Origin: Porcincola sp945869225
Lineage (GTDB): Bacteria > Bacillota > Clostridia > Lachnospirales > Lachnospiraceae
Assembly (NCBI RefSeq): GCF_052118625.1
Contig: NZ_JBQKGW010000017.1
Span: 1 to 64,000 of the forward strand
DNA length: 64,000 nt
Direction: 5' to 3'
The position numbers and the translations under genes are program-made. Of the stretch, positions 16,376-23,904 are shown one piece after another; position 1 is the first letter of the stretch; each line of letters opens with the position of its first letter. The notes beneath the pieces are model-generated. The model saw only the letters and a list, made by a program, of their open reading frames with translations, was not told where the DNA came from and made no database searches.

Positions 16376-17977
16376 TCAGTTCCTCAGTGCATCATCCCAG
16401 TATCTTCTGTCAACTGCACGAAGTGAAACTGCTTCTGAGAGATGTCGGTGCAGAATCTGCTCTTCTTCGTCCAGATCTGCGATTGTCCTGGCAACCTTCA
16501 GAATCCGATTATAGGACCTGGCGGTCAATGACAGAGAATCGTAAACCTTCGCCATCCAGCGTTCCTCTTCCTTTGTCAGGCGGCAGAATCGTTTCACATC
16601 CACTGCGGACAGTTCTGAGTTAAACTGGCAGGCTGAGTCCCGATACCGGGCTCTCTGGCGTTTGTGGGCTCTGTTTACCCGCTCCCTGATCTCTGCTGAG
16701 CTTTCTTCTTTTCTTCCGCCTGTCAGTTCCTCAAAAGAGACTCTTCGTGCCTCCACACACAGGTCAATCCGGTCCAGGAGCGGCAGACTGATTCTTGATA
16801 AATACTGCTTCACTTCTGCATTGCTGCACCGGCAGACGGAACGATCCGGGAAATACCCGCACCGGCAGGGATTCATCGATGCAACCAGCATGAAACCGGC
16901 AGGAAAGGAATAACTGCCCGTTACCCGTGAAATCCGGATAACCCGGTCCTCCAGTGGCTGCCTGAGGGCTTCGATTGTAGCCTTGTCGAACTCCGGGAAT
17001 TCGTCCAGATACAGAATTCCTCTGTGGGCCAGGCTGACTTCCCCCGGACCGGGAGGTGCCCCGCCTCCGCAAAGGGCAGGCTTTGTCACAGTATGGTGCG
17101 GTCCTCTGAACGGACGGACTGTTACGAGCCCTTCGGAAGGCAGTGTCCCGGCGATTGAATGGATCTTCGAGACTTCCAGTACCTCTTCATCCGTCATTTC
17201 AGGCATAATTGTTGTCAGACAATGAGCCGTCATGGTTTTACCCGCCCCAGGGGGTCCGATCATCAGCAGGTTATGAAAACCTGCAGCTGCTACCTCGGAA
17301 GCGCGTCTGAGAAGTTTTTGCCCTCTAATTTGCGAGAAATCACGGTTCTGTCCCTTTTTCTGCAGGTGCCGAACCTCTTCGATATCCGCCCGCCGTTCAT
17401 AAAGACTGCCTGGCTTCAGCGCGCCCTGCATGGAAAGATTCATACCTGGCACTTCGGGGGGCCCTGCTGTTGCTGCAAGAAAACATACAACCTGAACCAG
17501 TGTCTCGGCTCCAAGTACCCGAACGCCTCGTATCATAGACCCTTCCTCAAGGTTGGCAGCAGGAACAATTACGGTTCCGCATCCACAGGACAAGGCACCT
17601 GACACAATTTCCAGGACACCTCGAACAGGATTGAGCCTTCCGTTTAGTCCAAGTTCCCCGACCAACAAGATCCCGCGCGCAGATTCCGGTTTCAATGTTC
17701 CGGCAGCAGTGAGCAGTGCAATTGCGATTGCCAGGTCAAAGCTGCTTCCCTGCTTATGGAGGGCAGCGGGTGCCAGATTGACGGTGATGTGGCGAACACC
17801 GATCGACAGACCGCTGTTTCGAAGTGCAGACCGGACGCGTTCCGCAGCCTCCTTCGTCTCCGAGGCCAGATACCCAACCATTGTAAAGGTAGGGAGTCCG
17901 TCTGCAACATCTGCCTCTACTGTCACTTTTCTGCTTTCCATGCCATTGATGGCTGCTGATAAGACAGTGCTGAACAT
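16376..17977 (-). CDS. comM: ComM/YifB-family AAA+ ATPase
   Basis: ComM is a hexameric helicase that promotes branch migration during natural transformation. The 533-residue protein has the N-terminal Lon-like fold, the central Mg-chelatase-type AAA+ domain with Walker A GPPGAGKT (241-248), a GILYLDEFPEF Walker B, a CRCG zinc-type segment near CNPCRCGYFPD, and the C-terminal helical domain. Start 17977 has AGGAGAATCC at good spacing on the minus strand and gives the family opening MFSTVLSAAINGME; sequence upstream in frame is not conserved. It heads a comM-dprA unit facing away from topA. Confidence 0.95.
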   Translation of the reverse strand: MFSTVLSAAINGMESRKVTVEADVADGLPTFTMVGYLASETKEAAERVRSALRNSGLSIGVRHITVNLAPAALHKQGSSFDLAIAIALLTAAGTLKPESARGILLVGELGLNGRLNPVRGVLEIVSGALSCGCGTVIVPAANLEEGSMIRGVRVLGAETLVQVVCFLAATAGPPEVPGMNLSMQGALKPGSLYERRADIEEVRHLQKKGQNRDFSQIRGQKLLRRASEVAAAGFHNLLMIGPPGAGKTMTAHCLTTIMPEMTDEEVLEVSKIHSIAGTLPSEGLVTVRPFRGPHHTVTKPALCGGGAPPGPGEVSLAHRGILYLDEFPEFDKATIEALRQPLEDRVIRISRVTGSYSFPAGFMLVASMNPCRCGYFPDRSVCRCSNAEVKQYLSRISLPLLDRIDLCVEARRVSFEELTGGRKEESSAEIRERVNRAHKRQRARYRDSACQFNSELSAVDVKRFCRLTKEEERWMAKVYDSLSLTARSYNRILKVARTIADLDEEEQILHRHLSEAVSLRAVDRRYWDDALRN

Positions 17978-18269
17978 GTAGGATTCTCCTGTTGAAGAAA
18001 TGTTTTTCTGCACAGCCTGCTTCACACATTGGAAAAATCAGTATGCGATGGGAAACTGAAGAATAGGCGGCCGGACGTCTATGAAGCGCCTGCAGAATAT
18101 CAGAGATAGGAAAAGAGACGATTGAAAAAGCGCCGCTATGAAGATGGGGACAGGGTAGCATCCTTCCCGGGGGCTGTCAAACAGATTTTTCCGTACAATT
18201 TTTGTGTATATTGTCTCACACATATCCGGGTACAGGTGCTGCAGCGTGACCGGTGCGGTACGGTATTGC

Positions 18270-18298
18270 TTGCATAAGGGGTGGCTATGGTGTATATT
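18270..18298 (+). promoter_or_regulatory. Promoter of topA
   Basis: TTGCAT (18270-18275) and TATATT (18293-18298) are 17 bases apart, placing initiation near 18305 and giving a short leader before the ATG at 18341. The rest of the 363-base gap between comM and topA (17978-18340) contains no gene or clear RNA I can support. Confidence 0.65.
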
Positions 18299-18340
18299 CT
18301 GAAAATGTTGTACAGCAATCTGCTCTGAATGGGATACATT

Positions 18341-20590
18341 ATGGCGAAATATCTGGTAATTGTTGAGTCTCCAACAAAGGTTAAGACAATTAAGAAATTT
18401 CTGGGTAAGAATTATGAGATCATGGCTTCTACAGGTCATGTCCGCGATCTCCCGAAGAGTCAGCTCGGCTTTGATCCGGAGCATGATTATGAGCCGAAAT
18501 ATATCACGATCCGTGGAAAAGGGGAAGTTCTGGCTGCGCTTCGCAAGGAAGCGAAAAAGGCAGACAAGGTTTTCCTTGCAACGGACCCTGACCGCGAGGG
18601 AGAAGCTATTTCCTGGCACTTGCAGGCAGCTCTGAATCTGGACCCGGAAAAGACGAATCGGATTACGTTCAATGAAATTACAAAGTCTGCTGTGAAGGAA
18701 GCACTGAAGCATCCGAGGCAGATTGATATGAATATGGTGGATGCGCAGCAGACGCGCCGAATTCTGGACAGGATGGTCGGATATAGAATTTCACCGCTTC
18801 TGTGGGCGAAAATCAGAAGGGGTTTGTCGGCCGGGAGGGTACAGTCTGTCGCACTCCGGATTATTGCCAAGCGGGAAAACGAAATCAGTGAGTTTATCCC
18901 GCAGGAATTCTGGACACTGGGGGCTGAATTTGCGCTGCCCGGACTGAAAAGCACACTTGAAGCCCAGCTGGCTGGCAAAGAGGCGGGAGGAAAGTATTTC
19001 AGAATAAGTCTCGCAAGCGGGGAGCAGACCGCCGCAATCAGAGAGACACTGTCTGGTTCTTCATTCTGTGTCAGTGCCATTAAAAAGGGAGAGCGTACCA
19101 GAAAGGCGCCGCTTCCATTTACAACCAGTACACTTCAGCAGGAGGCCGCAAAATCTTTAAACTTTCCAACTCAGAAGACGATGCGCCTTGCGCAGCAGCT
19201 TTATGAGGGCGTTGATCTTGCCGGTTCTGGAACGGTCGGCCTGATTACGTATCTGAGAACGGATTCGACCCGTATCTCTGAGGAGGCCAACGACGCTGCG
19301 GCGGTTTATATCTCCAGTCATTATGGAGAAACATTTTTGTCTGAAGAACTAAGAAACCGCGTCAGCCATTCGAAGGAAGAGGCAGCAGGACAGAAGAATG
19401 TGGCAGGAAAGGTGCAGGAGCCTTCCAATAATGGCGTACATATTCAGGATGCTCATGAAGCCATCCGTCCCTCCGACATCAGCAGGACGCCGTCTGAAGT
19501 GAAAGAAGCGCTGACAAGGGATCAGTTCCGTCTGTATCAGCTGATCTGGAAACGGTTTGTAGGAAGCCGTATGGCGCCGGCAAAATATGAGACGCTTCAG
19601 ATCCGGATTGCTTCAGATGAAGTGGCGGAAAGTGACGTTATGAGGAGCGGTGCACAGAAGCACGCTGGAGAGAATGAAGAAGAGCCGCAGGGCAGTGGCT
19701 TCTGCCGCTATATCTTTACGACGAGTTCCAGCCGGATCCTGTCGGAGGGCTATTTGTCTGTCTATACAGAGACAGAAGAAGAGAAGAAGGGACAGCCCGT
19801 TCTGACTGAAAAGCTATCAGAGGGAGAACAGCTGGAGCTGTCAGGGATGAAGGGGGAGCAGCATTTCACACAGCCACCTGCGCACTACACAGAAGCTTCT
19901 CTGGTTCATGCCCTGGAGGAACTTGGGATTGGGCGACCGTCCACATATGCCCCAACCATCACAACGCTCCTTGCGAGACATTATGTGACAAAGGAGAAAA
20001 GAAACCTTTATATTACAGAGCTCGGAACGGCAGTTGATGACATTCTCAGGAAGTCTTTTCCGGAGATTGATAATGTCCAGTTTACAGCCTACATGGAATC
20101 CATGCTTGACTCTGTCGCGGAGGGGAGAACAGACTGGAAAACAATTCTGCGTAATTTCTACCCGGATCTCGACAAGGAGGTTCAACATGCCGAGGAAACC
20201 TTGTCGAAGGTGAAAGTTGCCGATGAGGTGTCGGATGTCATCTGCGACAAGTGCGGCCGGCACATGGTTGTGAAATACGGGCCGCATGGAAAGTTCCTGG
20301 CATGCCCAGGGTTTCCAGAGTGCAGGAATACAAAGCCTTATTTTGAGAAAGCAGGGGTCCCCTGTCCGAAGTGTGGACAGGATGTGGTCATCAGACGCTC
20401 AAAGAAGGGCAGAATATTCTATGGCTGTTCGAACCCAGAGTGTGATTTTATCTCCTGGAACAAGCCTTCAACAATTAAGTGTCCGGAGTGTGGCAGCTAT
20501 ATGGTCGAGAAGGGAAACCGTCTGCTCTGCTCCAACCAGACATGTGGGTATATTCTTCCAAAGAAGACAGAAGATAAAGACAACAAATAA
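18341..20590 (+). CDS. topA: DNA topoisomerase I
   Basis: A type IA topoisomerase that relaxes negative supercoils. The 749-residue protein has an N-terminal TOPRIM domain (LVIVESPTK, then ATDPDREGEA), the catalytic tyrosine in LITYLRTDST (Y304), and a C-terminus with three four-cysteine zinc ribbons (CDKCG, CPKCG and CPECG, each with a second Cys pair). ATG 18341 gives the family start MAKYLVIVESPTK; ATG 18329 would add four residues. An acidic insertion near residue 435-455 accounts for some of the extra length over the usual 690. topA lies beside dprA/comM and codY, as in other Firmicutes, though with dprA turned round. Confidence 0.97.
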   Translation: MAKYLVIVESPTKVKTIKKFLGKNYEIMASTGHVRDLPKSQLGFDPEHDYEPKYITIRGKGEVLAALRKEAKKADKVFLATDPDREGEAISWHLQAALNLDPEKTNRITFNEITKSAVKEALKHPRQIDMNMVDAQQTRRILDRMVGYRISPLLWAKIRRGLSAGRVQSVALRIIAKRENEISEFIPQEFWTLGAEFALPGLKSTLEAQLAGKEAGGKYFRISLASGEQTAAIRETLSGSSFCVSAIKKGERTRKAPLPFTTSTLQQEAAKSLNFPTQKTMRLAQQLYEGVDLAGSGTVGLITYLRTDSTRISEEANDAAAVYISSHYGETFLSEELRNRVSHSKEEAAGQKNVAGKVQEPSNNGVHIQDAHEAIRPSDISRTPSEVKEALTRDQFRLYQLIWKRFVGSRMAPAKYETLQIRIASDEVAESDVMRSGAQKHAGENEEEPQGSGFCRYIFTTSSSRILSEGYLSVYTETEEEKKGQPVLTEKLSEGEQLELSGMKGEQHFTQPPAHYTEASLVHALEELGIGRPSTYAPTITTLLARHYVTKEKRNLYITELGTAVDDILRKSFPEIDNVQFTAYMESMLDSVAEGRTDWKTILRNFYPDLDKEVQHAEETLSKVKVADEVSDVICDKCGRHMVVKYGPHGKFLACPGFPECRNTKPYFEKAGVPCPKCGQDVVIRRSKKGRIFYGCSNPECDFISWNKPSTIKCPECGSYMVEKGNRLLCSNQTCGYILPKKTEDKDNK

Positions 20591-20617
20591 TTATTATTTG
20601 AAAAACCAGATAATCTA

Positions 20618-20646
20618 TTGTAATTATTAGAATTGTCTGTTAAAAT
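20618..20646 (+). promoter_or_regulatory. Promoter of codY
   Basis: TTGTAA (20618-20623) and TAAAAT (20641-20646) are 17 bases apart, so codY can be transcribed separately from topA. Initiation would be near 20653, about 50 bases before the start codon. Confidence 0.65.
20622..20636 (+). promoter_or_regulatory. Possible CodY box in the codY promoter
   Basis: AATTATTAGAATTGT matches the CodY consensus AATTTTCWGAAAATT at 10 of 15 positions and lies within the promoter spacer. Ten of fifteen is a common level for real sites but also occurs by chance in A/T-rich DNA. Confidence 0.35.
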
Positions 20647-20701
20647 CTCTTCGACAAGACGATGTGCACGGAAGCAGCGCTTTCCGTTCAGGAGGGAAAT
20701 C

Positions 20702-21484
20702 ATGAGTGTTGAGTTACTAGATAAAACAAGAAAGATCGGACAGCTGCTTCATAACAACAGCTCAAGCAAGGTTGTCTTCAATGATATCTGCGCGGTGCTG
20801 ACGGACATTCTGGAATCGAATGTCCTTGTCATCAGTCGTAAGGGAAAGGTTCTGGGGGTCGGGCTCTCGGATCATATCGAGGAATTGAACCAGTTGATTG
20901 TTGATCATATTGGGGATTTCATAGACGAGATGCTGAATGAGCGCTTCCTGAACATTCTCTCGACGCAGGAGAATGTGAATCTTGAGACGCTGGGCTTTAC
21001 AGGAGAGAATCTTCACAAGTTCCAGGCAATTGTCAACCCGATTGAGATTGCGGGAGAACGCCTTGGAACTGTTTTCATGTACCGGATCGACAAGCCATTT
21101 GAGATTGATGATATCATCCTTGCGGAATATGGGACAACCGTTGTCGGTCTGGAGATGATGCGCTCTTTGAATGAGGAAAGCGCAGAGGAAAACAGGAAGG
21201 TACAGATTGTCAAGTCTGCAATCAATACGCTGAGCTATTCAGAGCTGGAGGCGATCGTACATATTTTTGATGAGCTGGGAGGCTCAGAAGGAGTGCTGGT
21301 TGCGTCCAAGATTGCAGACAGAGTCGGCATTACGCGCTCTGTCATCGTGAATGCGCTCCGGAAGTTTGAGAGTGCAGGCGTTATTGAGTCAAAGTCTTCC
21401 GGCATGAAGGGAACCTATATCAAGGTACTGAACGATGCCGTGTATGATCAGCTCAAGGAGATCAAGAAAACGAAGAAACTGTAA
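20702..21484 (+). CDS. codY: GTP/branched-chain amino acid-sensing repressor CodY
   Basis: CodY represses nutrient-uptake, biosynthetic and adaptation genes when GTP and branched-chain amino acids are plentiful. The 260-residue protein begins MSVELLDKTRKIGQLLH, has the N-terminal GAF domain for effector binding, and a C-terminal winged helix with ASKIADRVGITRSVIVNALRKF (residues about 201-222; split here as helix plus recognition helix). Length equals the family's. ATG 20702 is directly behind CAGGAGGG; the earlier in-frame ATG at 20633 is not conserved. A terminator follows. Confidence 0.97.
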   Translation: MSVELLDKTRKIGQLLHNNSSSKVVFNDICAVLTDILESNVLVISRKGKVLGVGLSDHIEELNQLIVDHIGDFIDEMLNERFLNILSTQENVNLETLGFTGENLHKFQAIVNPIEIAGERLGTVFMYRIDKPFEIDDIILAEYGTTVVGLEMMRSLNEESAEENRKVQIVKSAINTLSYSELEAIVHIFDELGGSEGVLVASKIADRVGITRSVIVNALRKFESAGVIESKSSGMKGTYIKVLNDAVYDQLKEIKKTKKL

Positions 21485-21506
21485 AACTGAAAAGAGCAGC
21501 AGACGG

Positions 21507-21550
21507 ACTCCGGAGAGACCTGCAGAATGCAGGGGCTCTCCGGAGTTTTT
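21507..21550 (+). terminator. Terminator of codY
   Basis: ACTCCGGAGAG (21507-21517) pairs perfectly with CTCTCCGGAGT (21536-21546), with an inner CCTGCA/TGCAGG stem, followed by TTTTT. Confidence 0.92.
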
Positions 21551-21643
21551 CTATGTGTAATTTAGAATGAAGATAATTAGAGAATATTTGAGAATAATAG
21601 AGAATATATGCAATATACGCTGAAATATCAAAAATAAGGATAC

Positions 21644-21671
21644 TTGCAATCTTCGCTGATTTTGTTATTAT
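21644..21671 (+). promoter_or_regulatory. Promoter of groES-groEL
   Basis: TTGCAA (21644-21649) and TATTAT (21666-21671) with a 16-base spacer lie directly upstream of the CIRCE element, so that the operator covers the start of transcription. The A/T-rich stretch at 21560-21640 has no other feature. Confidence 0.6.
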
Positions 21672-21683
21672 AGGCAATGTGGT

Positions 21684-21710
21684 TTAGCACTCGAATATAG
21701 TGAGTGCTAG
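21684..21710 (+). promoter_or_regulatory. CIRCE operator of groESL
   Basis: TTAGCACTC (21684-21692), nine bases, then GAGTGCTAG (21702-21710): the HrcA binding site, with only the last base off consensus. It predicts HrcA repression of groESL relieved by heat. hrcA is not in the window. Confidence 0.95.
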
Positions 21711-21764
21711 CAAAAATGATATCGAAGTAATGGAAACAAAAGAATGTGTCAGGAGGTATAGGTT

Positions 21765-22046
21765 ATGAAACTCTATCCGTTGGGTGACAAAGTTGTCCTG
21801 AAGCAGCTTGAAGCTGAGGAGACTACAAAATCTGGAATCATTCTGGCAGCTAAGAGTCAGGAGAAGCCGCAGGAGGCAACCGTTCTTGCAGTCGGCGACG
21901 GGAAGGTCGATGGCAAGGAGATCGCGATGACGGTGAAGGAAGGCGACAAGGTTGTCTATTCCAAATACGCCGGTACCGAGGTCAAGCTTGGTGAAGAGGA
22001 GTATGTGATCTGCAAGATGTCCGATATTCTTGCAAAGGTTGAATAA
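21765..22046 (+). CDS. groES: Co-chaperonin GroES
   Basis: GroES caps the GroEL cylinder during ATP-driven folding. The 93-residue product has the family start LYPLGDKVVLK, the mobile-loop region EETTKSGIILAA, and the ending EEYVICKMSDILA. CAGGAGGTATAGGTT precedes the ATG. groEL follows 45 bases downstream in one operon under the CIRCE element. Confidence 0.97.
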   Translation: MKLYPLGDKVVLKQLEAEETTKSGIILAAKSQEKPQEATVLAVGDGKVDGKEIAMTVKEGDKVVYSKYAGTEVKLGEEEYVICKMSDILAKVE

Positions 22047-22091
22047 TAGACTGATCGCGGCTTGAAAGGACATTAAAGGAGGATTAAAACA

Positions 22092-23711
22092 ATGGCAAAG
22101 GAATTGAAATATGGAGATGACGCCCGTGAGGGACTGAGAGTTGGCGTTGATAAGCTGGCTGATACTGTTCGTGTTACGCTCGGGCCGAAGGGTAGAAACG
22201 TTGTTCTGGACAAGGAATACGGCAGCCCGGTGATTACGAATGATGGTGTCACGATTGCGAAAGAGATCGAGCTGAAGGATCGCTTTGAGAATATGGGTGC
22301 TCAGCTGATCCGTGAGGTTGCTTCCAAGACGAACGATGTTGCAGGTGATGGCACGACCACAGCAACCGTTCTTGCTCAGGCAATGGTTCATGAAGGCATG
22401 AAGAACCTGGCTGCAGGGGCGAACCCGATCGTCATGAAGAAGGGTATGAAGAAGGCAACCGATGCGACCGTAAAGGCGATCAAGGAGATGAGCCAGAAGG
22501 TAAAGGGCAAGGAGCAGATTGCGAAGGTCGCTGCTGTTTCTTCCGGAGATGAGCAGGTTGGCGAGATGGTTGCTGACGCGATGGAAAAGGTTTCGAAGGA
22601 TGGCGTCATCACCGTTGAGGAATCCAAGACCATGCAGACAGAGCTGGATCTGGTTGAAGGAATGGAGTTTGACAGAGGATATCTTTCCTCCTATTTCGCA
22701 ACCGATACCGAGAAGATGGAAGCCAACCTGGACGATCCGTATATCATGATTACGGATAAAAAGATCAGCAATGTTCAGGATATTCTCCCGCTGCTCGAGC
22801 AGATCGTGCAGGCTGGCAAAAAGCTGCTCATTATTGCGGAGGATGTTGAAGGCGAGGCCCTTACAACCTTGATTCTTAACAAGCTGAGAGGAACCTTCTC
22901 AGTCGTTGCCGTCAAGGCGCCGGGATATGGCGACAGAAGAAAGGATATGCTGCAGGATATCGCAATCCTGACAGGCGGTACAGTTATTTCGGATGATCTT
23001 GGGATCGAACTCAAGAGCGCGACAATCGATATGCTTGGCAGAGCAAAGAGTGTGAAGGTCACGAAGGAAAACACTGTCATCGTCGATGGAGAAGGCGACA
23101 AGAACAAGATTCATGAGAGAGTAGACCAGATCAGAGCACAGATTGCAGAGACGAAGTCTTCCTTTGACAAGGAAAAGCTTCAGGAGCGTCTGGCGAAACT
23201 GGCCGGCGGCGTTGCAGTTGTCCGTGTCGGAGCGGCTACCGAGACAGAGATGAAGGATGCCAAATTCCGTATGGAGGATGCACTGAATGCAACCAGGGCG
23301 GCTGTTGAGGAAGGAATCGTTGTCGGCGGCGGTGCTGCACTGATTCATGCGGCGGCGAAGGCAGCAAAGGAACTGGAAGGACTGACAGGAGATGAGAAGA
23401 CGGGTGCTCAGATTGTGCTGAAGGCTCTTGAGGCACCGTTGTTCTACATCGCAGAGAATGCTGGCCTCTCTGGTGCGGTTGTTGTCAATAAGGTCAAGGA
23501 GTCTGCTGATGGGATCGGCTTTGATGCATACAATGACAAGTATGTTGACATGATCGAGGCTGGTATCATCGATCCGGCAAAGGTGACACGTTCCGCTCTT
23601 CAGAATGCGGCGTCTGTCTCCTCTGAGCTTCTGACCACAGAGGCAGTTGTCGGAGATATCAAGGAACCGGCTCCGGCTGCACCGGCACAGCCGGCAGGCG
23701 GAATGTATTGA
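22092..23711 (+). CDS. groEL: Chaperonin GroEL
   Basis: GroEL forms a double heptameric ring folding proteins in the cytoplasm. The 539-residue protein has LGPKGRNVVLD, the ATP-binding GDGTTTATVLAQ (about residues 86-97), the apical domain, and VGGGAALIHAA near 413. The C-terminal tail is short, ending in GGMY after an Ala/Pro-rich stretch instead of the repeated GGM of many bacteria. AAAGGAGGATTAAAACA precedes the ATG. A terminator follows. Confidence 0.98.
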   Translation: MAKELKYGDDAREGLRVGVDKLADTVRVTLGPKGRNVVLDKEYGSPVITNDGVTIAKEIELKDRFENMGAQLIREVASKTNDVAGDGTTTATVLAQAMVHEGMKNLAAGANPIVMKKGMKKATDATVKAIKEMSQKVKGKEQIAKVAAVSSGDEQVGEMVADAMEKVSKDGVITVEESKTMQTELDLVEGMEFDRGYLSSYFATDTEKMEANLDDPYIMITDKKISNVQDILPLLEQIVQAGKKLLIIAEDVEGEALTTLILNKLRGTFSVVAVKAPGYGDRRKDMLQDIAILTGGTVISDDLGIELKSATIDMLGRAKSVKVTKENTVIVDGEGDKNKIHERVDQIRAQIAETKSSFDKEKLQERLAKLAGGVAVVRVGAATETEMKDAKFRMEDALNATRAAVEEGIVVGGGAALIHAAAKAAKELEGLTGDEKTGAQIVLKALEAPLFYIAENAGLSGAVVVNKVKESADGIGFDAYNDKYVDMIEAGIIDPAKVTRSALQNAASVSSELLTTEAVVGDIKEPAPAAPAQPAGGMY

Positions 23712-23764
23712 TCCGTTCAGATCAATTCACCGGCGGCTGACGAAAGGACGCCTCAGGCGGTATT

Positions 23765-23792
23765 ACGGGCAGGGAATTCCCCTGCCCGTTTT
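23765..23792 (+). terminator. Terminator of groESL
   Basis: ACGGGCAGGG (23765-23774) pairs with CCCTGCCCGT (23780-23789), followed by a short TTTT. It separates groESL from the clpB promoter. Confidence 0.85.
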
Positions 23793-23804
23793 CAAATCAG
23801 ATAA

Positions 23805-23831
23805 TTAGCACTCAACGGTTGACAGTGCTAA
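23805..23831 (+). promoter_or_regulatory. CIRCE operator of clpB
   Basis: TTAGCACTC (23805-23813), nine bases, then CAGTGCTAA (23823-23831). One base differs from the consensus GAGTGCTAA. This predicts HrcA control of clpB. Confidence 0.88.
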
Positions 23832-23847
23832 CAATCTGTGCTAGAAC
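23819..23847 (+). promoter_or_regulatory. Promoter of clpB overlapping CIRCE
   Basis: A perfect -35 TTGACA (23819-23824) and -10 TAGAAC (23842-23847) are 17 bases apart. The -35 lies across the spacer and right arm of CIRCE, so HrcA would block polymerase binding directly. Confidence 0.7.
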
Positions 23848-23904
23848 AAAAACGTAAAGTGATCTGAAGAATTACAATCCCTTACAGGAAAGGGGGCGGG
23901 AAGA

